Shown: piece after piece, positions 54,309 through 61,965 of the stretch | How positions within the stretch are numbered: the first letter of the stretch is position 1 | Layout of the letters: the number at the start of each line of letters is the position of its first letter | DNA from: an uncultured Prevotellaceae bacterium | Lineage (GTDB): Bacteria > Bacteroidota > Bacteroidia > Bacteroidales > Bacteroidaceae | Direction: 5' to 3' | Assembly (NCBI GenBank): GCA_902786665.1 | Contig: CADADN010000061.1 | Location: 1 to 64,000 of the forward strand | DNA length: 64,000 nt | The notes under the pieces: model-generated | Databases searched by the model: none | The model's input: only the letters and a program-made list of their open reading frames with translations | What the model was told of the DNA's origin: nothing | Made by a program: the position numbers and the translations under genes

Positions 54309-54340
54309 TTTGCAAGATTAAGAAAAAAACGCTATTTTTG
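54309..54340 (+). promoter_or_regulatory. Promoter for the triple-repeat dockerin gene
   Basis: TTTG (54309-54312), 20-bp spacer, TATTTTTG (54333-54340). The leader to the ATG is about 190 nt and contains a 19-codon open frame (54356-54415) and the decamer array. Confidence 0.65.
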
Positions 54341-54412
54341 CACCCTACAAACCATATGAAGGCTCATTACAGACAATTAGGAGACAATGCGAAGCCATTG
54401 GAAGCCCTCAAA

Positions 54413-54495
54413 TAACCTAGAACAACCTAGAACTTCCTAAAACTTCCTATCACATCCTATTGACTCACATACCATCCTATAAAATCCTATTTACA
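54413..54495. repeat. Decamer array in the 5' leader
   Basis: Seven to eight imperfect units (cctagaacaa, cctagaactt, cctaaaactt, cctatcacat) about every 10 bp, inside the leader of the triple-repeat dockerin gene. Confidence 0.75.
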
Positions 54496-54533
54496 ACAAA
54501 CTATACACTAATCATTTAAAACCCAAACAGCTT

Positions 54534-56687
54534 ATGAAGAAAATCTTATCTCTTTTTGCCATTCTCATCATGGCAATCTCTGCCTCCGCGCAGGAGAAGG
54601 TGTTGTTTGACCCGGAAGCCACCTATGGCAACGGCGCCATCCTTTCCTCGGAGAACACCGTATTGGAACTCGGCAACGACCGCGCAACAGCCAACTACAA
54701 CCTGGGACTTCAACCAACTAAAGCCTACTGCTCCGACCTGTTCGGACAGAAGGTGATGGTGGAGAACTCCGAGACCCAGGAGATGGAGGAGAAGACCCGC
54801 GTGGTGTATATCTATGGTGCAAACAACCCGAAGGACGGTGAATTGGACGGCGAGGACAAGAGTTCTGGCGTCAGTTACTCCCCTGACCACCAAAACCTGC
54901 CTCAGTCGGGAACCTACTACATGATCACGCCCGCCAAGGACGGACACATCACCGCATTCATCATCCTCAACGCCAACAAGAACCTTTATGTGGTGAAAGG
55001 CAGCACAGGCGAATGCCTGCCCTTGGAAGCCCTCACCATCAAGGCCGACGGAGCAGAACCCACAGTGACGGCTCTGAACGACGACTACACCTTGGCTGCG
55101 AAGACCACAGGAACAGTGGAGTTCAATGTCCTGGGGGGCGAGACCTACTACGTGTTCTGTACCGGCTCGAAACTCAGTTTCGGTGGCTATGTGTTCGAGG
55201 AAGGCATCGTGGAACCCGACCCCGTCGATACAAGGGAAAGGGTGATGTTCGACCCCAATGGCACCTACGGCAACGGAGCCACACTCACCTCGGAGAACAC
55301 CAAGGTGGTGCTCGGCAACGACCGCAACACAGCCAACTACAACCTGCAACTTTCTGCAACGAAAGCCTACTGCTCCGACTTGCTCGGCCAGAAAGTCATG
55401 GTGGAGAACACCGAGACCGGCGTGATGGAGGAGAAGACCCGCGTGGTGTATGTCTTTGGTGCAAACAATCCGAAGGACGGAGAACTGAATGAAGAAGACA
55501 AGAGCACCGGCGACGGATACAAGCCAGAAAACAAGAACCTCCCACAGTCGGGCACCTACTACATGATCACGCCCTCGAAGCCTGGCCACATCACAGCCTT
55601 CATCGTCCTCAACGCCGACAAGAACCTCTATGTGGTGAAGGCCAGCACCGGAGAATGCCTACCCGTGGAAGCACTCACCCTCAAGTCCGACGGCAACACG
55701 CCCACAGAGGTGGCACTGAGCGAAACCTACACCATAGCCGCGAAAATGACGGGAACAGTGGAGTTTGACGTCGAAGCCAACGAAACCTATTATGTGTTCT
55801 GCGCAGGTTCGAAACTCAGCTTCGGTGGCTATCTGTTTGAGGAAAAGGCCGTGAATCCCGAGCCCGTGGACACCAGGGAAATCGTGAAGTTCAAGTCTGA
55901 TGGCACCTACGGCAATGGAGCCATCGAAACATCGGAGCACACCCAAGTGGTGCTCGGCGACGACCGCACCACGAAGAACTACGACCTGAAGTTCGCCGTG
56001 ACAAAGGCTTACTGCTCCAACCTCCTTGGACAAAAGGGCATGGTGGAGAACACCGAGACAGGCGAGATGGTGGAGAAGACCGGCGTGTGGTATGTCGTGG
56101 GCGCCCAAAACCCGAAGGACGGTCCATTGGATGGGGATGCCAGCACCGGAAACGGCTACAAGCCCGCCAACAGGAACCTGCCTTCATCGGGCACCTATTA
56201 CATGATCACCACCACCATCCCGGGTCACATCACCGCCTTCATCATCCTCAACAACGGGAAGAATTTCTACGTGGCAAAGAAGAGCACAGGCGAGTGCCTC
56301 CCCATCGAAGCACTTACACTCAAGGCCGATGGTGACACACCCACCGAGGTGGCTTTGAAGGACGATTACACCATTGACACGAAGATGACCGGCACCGTGG
56401 AATTTGATGTCGAGGCCAACGAGACATATTATGTGTTCTGCACCGGCTCGAAGCTCAGCTTCGGCGGCTATGAGTTTGTCAGCGGCAACGGCGGTCAAAG
56501 CGACATCGTGGCCGGCGACGCCAACGGCGACGGAGAGGTGAATGTCACCGACGTCTCGATCATGGTGGATTACGTGCTCAACGGCTCAACAGAATTCATC
56601 AAAATGGCCAATGCCGATATGAATGGCGACGGGGATGTGAACATCACCGACGTATCATTCCTCGTCAACATGATCCTCAATAGATAA
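54534..56687 (+). CDS. Secreted protein with three tandem copies of an unknown 214-residue domain and a type I dockerin
   Basis: 717 residues. Signal peptide MKKILSLFAILIMAISASA. Three repeats span about 21-234, 235-448 and 449-650. Shared landmarks are F(D/K) ... TYGNGA, KAYCS(D/N)L(L/F)GQK, GTYYMIT, GHITAFI(I/V)LN, STGECLP(L/V/I)EAL and YYVFC(T/A)GSKLSFGGY. No hydrolase signature was found, so the units look like adhesion or binding domains. The C-terminal dockerin (GDANGDGEVNVTDVS, NADMNGDGDVNITDVS) is a close relative of that in the preceding gene. The repeats are about 75 per cent alike, which points to recent duplication. Confidence 0.85.
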   Translation: MKKILSLFAILIMAISASAQEKVLFDPEATYGNGAILSSENTVLELGNDRATANYNLGLQPTKAYCSDLFGQKVMVENSETQEMEEKTRVVYIYGANNPKDGELDGEDKSSGVSYSPDHQNLPQSGTYYMITPAKDGHITAFIILNANKNLYVVKGSTGECLPLEALTIKADGAEPTVTALNDDYTLAAKTTGTVEFNVLGGETYYVFCTGSKLSFGGYVFEEGIVEPDPVDTRERVMFDPNGTYGNGATLTSENTKVVLGNDRNTANYNLQLSATKAYCSDLLGQKVMVENTETGVMEEKTRVVYVFGANNPKDGELNEEDKSTGDGYKPENKNLPQSGTYYMITPSKPGHITAFIVLNADKNLYVVKASTGECLPVEALTLKSDGNTPTEVALSETYTIAAKMTGTVEFDVEANETYYVFCAGSKLSFGGYLFEEKAVNPEPVDTREIVKFKSDGTYGNGAIETSEHTQVVLGDDRTTKNYDLKFAVTKAYCSNLLGQKGMVENTETGEMVEKTGVWYVVGAQNPKDGPLDGDASTGNGYKPANRNLPSSGTYYMITTTIPGHITAFIILNNGKNFYVAKKSTGECLPIEALTLKADGDTPTEVALKDDYTIDTKMTGTVEFDVEANETYYVFCTGSKLSFGGYEFVSGNGGQSDIVAGDANGDGEVNVTDVSIMVDYVLNGSTEFIKMANADMNGDGDVNITDVSFLVNMILNR

Positions 56688-56962
56688 TAGGAAATTCTAG
56701 GAAATCCTAGGAAAATCTAGGAAATTCTAGGAAGTTTTAGGAAGTTTTAGGAGGCTTTAGGAGGTCTTAGGACACCTAAAGCCTCCTACTCGCTCATAAA
56801 ACCTCCTACTCGCTCATAAAACCTCCTACTCGCTACTAAAACTCCTACTCGCTACTATCAACTCCTACTCGCTACTATCCCTCCTATTCGCTCATATCAC
56901 CTCCTATTCGCTCCTATCCCTCCTATTCGTTTATATCACCTCCTACTTGCTCATAAAACCTC
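56688..56962. repeat. Mixed period-10 and period-20 array
   Basis: First about ten decamers (gaaatcctag, gaagttttag), then a switch to cctcctactcgctcataaaa-type units about every 20 bp. It covers the convergent gap before the hybrid sensor gene. Confidence 0.88.
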
Positions 56963-56964
56963 CT

Positions 56965-57001
56965 AAAAAGCCCCTGGCCGTCGTTGCGGCCAGGGGGCTT
57001 T
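56965..57001. terminator. Bidirectional terminator
   Basis: AAAGCCCCTGGCCG and CGGCCAGGGGGCTTT form a GC-rich stem with a 6-nt loop and one bulged base, flanked by A and T runs; it serves the convergent dockerin and sensor genes. Confidence 0.85.
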
Positions 57002-57051
57002 GGATATTTGCACTTTGGTTATTTGAAATGTCAGCCTTGCTGAAAAACTCT

Positions 57052-60000
57052 CTATTTCCTGTGTTGCTTCATATACTCCCTTGGCGACATGCCATAGACG
57101 CTTTTGAACATGGTGGAGAAAGAGGCGGCGTTGGAGAAGCCGCAAGCATAGACCACCTCGGTGATGTTCATGTTGTTGTTGGCGAGCAGATGAGCAGCCT
57201 GCTTCAGGCGCAGCTGTCGGATGAAGTCGTGGGGGGTCTGCCCTGTCAGTTCCTTCATCTTGCGATGCAGATGCACTCGGCTGATGCCCACCTCCTCGGC
57301 AATCATGTCCACGCTCAGGTCGGAGTTGTTCAGGTTCTTGTTGATAGTCTTCATCACCCTTTCGAGGAGTTTTTCATCAGGCGACTTCAGCTTCACCTCC
57401 TCCACCTTCTTCTCCAATCGCTCGGTCTGTCCGTATTTCTGCCTGAGAATGCGGCGTGCGTTGATGAGGTTGGCGATGGTGCGTCTGAGGATGTCCATGT
57501 TGAACGGCTTGACGATGTATGAGTCAGCACCGGTGTCCAGTCCTTCGAGCTTGTCCTCGTCGCGGCTCTTTGCAGTGAGGAGGATGATGGGGATGTGGTT
57601 GGTTTGCGGATTGAGCTTCAACTGCGTGCAGAGTTGGTTGCCATCCATCTCGGGCATCATCACGTCGCTGATTACGATGTCGGGTTGGTTCAGGTAGATT
57701 TCCGCCAAGGCATCGCGCCCGTTGATGCACGCCCTCACTTCATAGTCGCGAGACAATTCCCTGACGATATACTCGCGTATCTCGTCGTCGTCCTCGGCAA
57801 TGACGATGGAGAAGCGCTTGTTGGGCACGTTCTTCACGTCCGTCACCGGGACTGGCTCCACGACATCGGCTCCTCCTGCTTCCAATTCGTCAAGCAGTCC
57901 GGATGGTTCGGGTTCATCATTTTGGGCTATCTCCTCTGGTTTGAGATGGGCGTTGCCCAATGGGATGGTGACCACGAACTCGCACCCTTGTTCCAGATTA
58001 TGGGCTTCTATGGTGCCATGGTGCAGTTCCACGAGTGAGCGTGTGAGGTCGAGTCCGATGCCCGTACCCACGCTGCGGTCGTTGATTTCGGAGGGCGACT
58101 GGTAGAATCGTTCGAAAATCTTATTGAGCTTGTCCTCTGGTATCTTCTCCCCATTGTCGCCGATGGCAATTCGAGCGTGTTTGTCGTCGTGGGTGACGTG
58201 GATGTATACCTCTCCGCCCGCCGGGGTGTATTTGAATGCATTGGAGAGGATGTTGACGATGACCTTGTCGAAGTTCTGGCGGTCCACCCATACGGGCAGC
58301 GTCTCGGCATCATGGGTGTAGTTGAAAGTGATGTTCTTGACAGTGGCCTGGTGCTCGAACAAGGAGAAGAGGTCTCCTACGAAGCCCACGAGGTCGGTTT
58401 CCTTCATCCTCATCTGCATCATGCCCTTGTCGATTTTCCTCAGGTCCATCATCTGGTTGATGAGGTGCAGTATTCGCTCCGCATTGCGCTTGATGGTCTG
58501 GTAGACGCCCGTACGCATGGGGTCGTGGTCCTGCTTCATCAGTGAGATGAGCGGGGTGATGATGAGCGTCATCGGGGTTCGTATCTCATGGCTGATGTTC
58601 ATGAAGAATCGCAGTTTGGCCTCTCCCATCTGCTCTTTGTGCATGTGCTCCTGGAGTTTGAGGCGGTCTTTCTCCTTCCTGCGGCGGTTGACCAGGTAAT
58701 ACCACACGGCGCTTCCGATGGCGAGCAGGTAGAGGATGTATGCAAACGGTGTACGGTACCACGGTGCATGTACGACGACGGTGAAGGTGCGCTCCTCTGT
58801 GGTCTGGTTGTTGCGCTGTGCCTTCACACGGAAGTGGTAGGTTCCCGGAGGGAGATGCGTGATGGTGAGTTCGTTGACACCAGTCTGCAAGCGTGTGTAG
58901 GCCTCCCCGTTGATGCTATACATATAGGTGACGTGCTCGGGGTTGTCGTAGGTGAGCGTGGAGAACTGCATGGAGAAGGTGTTGTCGTGCGAGGAGAGGT
59001 CGAAGCGGTCGGCGGCGATGACCGTGGTGTCGCAAATCTGGTAGCGTCCTGACTTGGTTTCGCTATTGACCGGCTTCCTGTTGACGATGAAACTGACGAG
59101 ACAGACCTTGGCGTCCCATTTGTGTTGCTTCACCCTTTCGGGATGGAACCATGTGATGCCACCGACGCCACCGAAGAGCAGCACGGCGGTGGTGTCATTG
59201 TCCACCATGAACGATGCGCCATCGCTGAACTCGTTGGATTGCAGGCCATTGTCAACGAAGAAACTTTGTATCTCGCCAGTCTTGGGATTGAGGCAGCTGA
59301 GTCCATGGTCGGTGCCGAGCCACAGCCGTCCCTCCTTGTCCTGTTCGAAAGAGACGACACCGTTGTCGGCCAATCCTTTTTCGGTGGTGTAGTTTTTCAT
59401 CGTCTTCTTCTGAATGTCATAGCAGAAGAGTCCGTCATTGGTACCTATCCACAGCTTCCCGCCATACTCCTTGGCCACGCGTGTGGGCGTGCCGTAATTG
59501 ATGCAGTTCTTGCCCAAGGTGTTGGTCCAACTTTCCTTCTCGATGTCGAGGCAGCAGACGCCCATGGTGGTGGCGGCGTATACACGCTTCTTGTCGGGCG
59601 ACACAGAGAGACCCGAGATGAAGTCGTTGGCGATGCAGTTGATTTGCCTGTCCGTGGTGGCTTTGGCCTTCGACGTATAAGCCTTCACCTCGTTGCTGCC
59701 GGCGTTGATGCGCAGGAGTCCCTGCCCCATGGTGGCCACCCAGATGTCATTGTCGGTCGTTTTGATGCTGAAAGCGCTGGAGGCGGGATATTGCGGGAAA
59801 GGGTGGTAGCCTTGCAATCCAGCGTCGATGTAACCGAATCCCTCTCCGTAGGTGCCCACCCAGATGCGCCCGGAGGCATCCTCGGCAATGCTCATGATGG
59901 TTCCTGGGAAATGCTCCTTGAAATGCTTGATGGGTTGATGGTCTTTGTCCAAGCAATATAGTCCGTCCTTGTCGGTGCCCACCCAGCATCGCGCCTTGCT

Positions 60001-61056
60001 GTCGATGATGGAACTGATGACACAGGCTTGTCCGATGACGTTCCTGAAGCCCGACTTATACCCTAAGTACTCGAAGCCGCTGGTCTCCACCGGCTGCATG
60101 TAGATGCCTTTCTGCAGCAATCCCAGCCAGATGTTGCCGCTGCGGTCCTCCACGATGGAATAAACCTTGCTCATGGAGAGGTCCACCTCACGGCTGAAGT
60201 ATGGATTGTTCTCTATCTTCCCTGTCTTCGGCCTGTAAACGGCCAAGCCCTGGCCATCGTAACCAATCATCATCCTACCGTCACGACAGCAGTAAAGCGA
60301 AGACACTTGTTTTCCCGCCGTCACTTCAAGATGCCTGAAATCACCCCCTGACGCCGGACGCACATAGACGCCGTTGTTGGACGTGCCTATATAAAGGTTG
60401 CCATCATGGTCGAGACAAAGTTGGCTGACAGTAGAGCGTGACTCCTCTGATGTGAAATACTTCACGGCTTTCTTTCCATCATACTCGTACAAGCCGAAGT
60501 CGCGGGTGGCAATCCACAAATGTCCCTTCTTGTCCTCCACCAAGGCATTGACGGTGTGGATGTCCCTCAGTGGACCGTTCTGCTGACGTGCGTGCCCCCG
60601 GTCGACAATCTTGAGCAAACCGTGGCCCGAGGTGCCTGCCAACAAGTCACCATTCTTGCGCTGGAGGAAACAAGTCATGTAACAGGGTACGACATTGCCG
60701 TCGAGGTCTTTCACTTCAACGTTCTTGAATTCTGAACCGTCGAAAGTCTGCAAGGCGCCATACATGCCCATATAGAACAAGCCGTTCTTGTCCTGGACCA
60801 TGCAGTTCACATAGTTGGAGGCCATGCCGCGAGTCTCTTCCATTTCCTTCTTGAAAAGATGGAAATGGTATCCATCATATCTTTGGAGACCATTGCGGGT
60901 GACGACCCATATGAAGCCATCGCGGTCAAGATAAACTTGACTTGTGAAACTGCTCGACAACTGCTGGTCCGTGCCAAACAGCTTGCCTGTTTGTGAAAAA
61001 CCAGGCAAAACACAACAAAATATGAGAAGAACAATATTTAGAACCTTACACTTCAT
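57052..61056 (-). CDS. Hybrid two-component system sensor/response regulator (HTCS)
   Basis: 1334 residues, the one-protein glycan sensor typical of Bacteroides and Prevotella. After a signal peptide (MKCKVLNIVLLIFCCVLPGF) come about 14 two-blade propeller repeats (to about 690) and a Y_Y_Y domain (about 690-760). A membrane helix follows (about 770-790, YILYLLAIGSAVWYYLV), then HisKA with ISHEIRTPMT (His near 823), HATPase, a receiver (about 1082-1195, phospho-Asp near 1128 in VISDVMMPEMDG) and an AraC-type DNA-binding domain (VGISRVHLHRKM, GFSNAASFSTMFK). It very likely controls the divergent GH43-type gene and whatever follows it beyond the window. Promoter at 61097-61128. Confidence 0.95.
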   Translation of the reverse strand: MKCKVLNIVLLIFCCVLPGFSQTGKLFGTDQQLSSSFTSQVYLDRDGFIWVVTRNGLQRYDGYHFHLFKKEMEETRGMASNYVNCMVQDKNGLFYMGMYGALQTFDGSEFKNVEVKDLDGNVVPCYMTCFLQRKNGDLLAGTSGHGLLKIVDRGHARQQNGPLRDIHTVNALVEDKKGHLWIATRDFGLYEYDGKKAVKYFTSEESRSTVSQLCLDHDGNLYIGTSNNGVYVRPASGGDFRHLEVTAGKQVSSLYCCRDGRMMIGYDGQGLAVYRPKTGKIENNPYFSREVDLSMSKVYSIVEDRSGNIWLGLLQKGIYMQPVETSGFEYLGYKSGFRNVIGQACVISSIIDSKARCWVGTDKDGLYCLDKDHQPIKHFKEHFPGTIMSIAEDASGRIWVGTYGEGFGYIDAGLQGYHPFPQYPASSAFSIKTTDNDIWVATMGQGLLRINAGSNEVKAYTSKAKATTDRQINCIANDFISGLSVSPDKKRVYAATTMGVCCLDIEKESWTNTLGKNCINYGTPTRVAKEYGGKLWIGTNDGLFCYDIQKKTMKNYTTEKGLADNGVVSFEQDKEGRLWLGTDHGLSCLNPKTGEIQSFFVDNGLQSNEFSDGASFMVDNDTTAVLLFGGVGGITWFHPERVKQHKWDAKVCLVSFIVNRKPVNSETKSGRYQICDTTVIAADRFDLSSHDNTFSMQFSTLTYDNPEHVTYMYSINGEAYTRLQTGVNELTITHLPPGTYHFRVKAQRNNQTTEERTFTVVVHAPWYRTPFAYILYLLAIGSAVWYYLVNRRRKEKDRLKLQEHMHKEQMGEAKLRFFMNISHEIRTPMTLIITPLISLMKQDHDPMRTGVYQTIKRNAERILHLINQMMDLRKIDKGMMQMRMKETDLVGFVGDLFSLFEHQATVKNITFNYTHDAETLPVWVDRQNFDKVIVNILSNAFKYTPAGGEVYIHVTHDDKHARIAIGDNGEKIPEDKLNKIFERFYQSPSEINDRSVGTGIGLDLTRSLVELHHGTIEAHNLEQGCEFVVTIPLGNAHLKPEEIAQNDEPEPSGLLDELEAGGADVVEPVPVTDVKNVPNKRFSIVIAEDDDEIREYIVRELSRDYEVRACINGRDALAEIYLNQPDIVISDVMMPEMDGNQLCTQLKLNPQTNHIPIILLTAKSRDEDKLEGLDTGADSYIVKPFNMDILRRTIANLINARRILRQKYGQTERLEKKVEEVKLKSPDEKLLERVMKTINKNLNNSDLSVDMIAEEVGISRVHLHRKMKELTGQTPHDFIRQLRLKQAAHLLANNNMNITEVVYACGFSNAASFSTMFKSVYGMSPREYMKQHRK

Positions 61057-61096
61057 TTTTAGGTAAAAATTATTCTGATGTAACAGAAATTTTTGG

Positions 61097-61128
61097 CGAA
61101 GTTAAATAATTTTGATAAAACTTCCAAA
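61097..61128 (-). promoter_or_regulatory. Promoter for the HTCS gene
   Basis: Minus strand TTTG (61125-61128), 20-bp spacer, TAACTTCG (61097-61104), about 40 bp before the ATG. Confidence 0.65.
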
Positions 61129-61322
61129 TTTATGCGAAATTTTATCATTCCACCACCATTAAAATGCGGAAAAATTGGTTGAAAAGGGGGCTTTTTTATC
61201 CATTTTGTCGACACATAATCACATTTTATAGTAAAAAAGCAAAAAAACACGTTTTTTTATGCTTTGATACAAAGAATGAAATCCGCGTTACTCTCACTAA
61301 AGGGTAAATGCGAAAAACTGAA

Positions 61323-61480
61323 TACCTTTGCAAACGAAAAATGTAAAGATACGGGTTTTTAGGTTAGGTTTTAATTTTTTATTTAGTTTGCTTTTAGCCT
61401 TAACGAATCAAGTTCCATGAAACAAAAAAGACTGGCACTGCCATAAGCAGATGCTCTTGGCAATGACCAGTCTTTTTTTT
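61323..61480 (+). ncRNA. Candidate small RNA ending in a strong terminator
   Basis: A TACCTTTG box (61323-61330) is followed by about 95 non-coding bases. The hairpin is AAAAAAGACTGG (61424-61435) with CCAGTCTTTTTT (61467-61478), an inner TGCCA/TGGCA pair and a T8 run. No long open frame lies between. No clear -33 box was found, so it could also be a 3' end without its own promoter. Confidence 0.4.
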
Positions 61481-61677
61481 ACTTAAAAGAAAGACATCAT
61501 CGATTACACCATATATTATAAATGACTCTTCGAAACTTCAATAGCACAATAATTATTTGCAACCATAAAGGAATGAAGAAAACCGCAAGCACTACCATTC
61601 AGGAATGGTTGATGACTTAAACGGAAAATGATATTGTTCGCCTATTGTGGACAATTTTAGAACTTTACATTCAACGG

Positions 61678-61707
61678 AGTCCGGGCTTGAGAAAGTCCGG
61701 GCTTTTT
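61678..61707 (+). terminator. GNRA-loop hairpin with T run
   Basis: AGTCCGGGCTT (61678-61688), loop GAGA, AAGTCCGGGCT: an 11-bp stem with two G-U pairs, then TTTTG. No gene ends just upstream, so it may close a second short RNA in the 909-bp HTCS-GH43 gap. The rest of the gap shows nothing recognisable. Confidence 0.55.
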
Positions 61708-61853
61708 GCGAGAGCCTGAATCACCCATGGCAACATGGGAACGACATGGAAAATCCTTGTTGACAGGCTATAGAAAACAACCTATTCTTTTGAATGATAG
61801 AAAATCGAAAATTTTGGAAACAAATAATCCATATCATATTAAGATGTAATGAT

Positions 61854-61861
61854 TAATTTTG
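61854..61861 (+). promoter_or_regulatory. -7 box upstream of the GH43-type gene
   Basis: TAATTTTG, about 105 bp before the ATG, without a TTTG partner at 19-21 bp. The lack of a -33 box fits activation by the neighbouring HTCS. Confidence 0.4.
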
Positions 61862-61965
61862 CTGAAATTATTTACACTGACAACAGCCGGGCGGAAGCCC
61901 TATCCAAAAACAAGGGAGAATTCATCCCTAAAGGAATTGAAATCATCATTCAAAAATAGTCAAGT

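Noticed and set aside
54356-54415. 19-codon open frame in the leader of the triple-repeat dockerin gene as a leader peptide
   Set aside because: No regulatory codon run or attenuator hairpin pair is visible; noted only as part of the leader.
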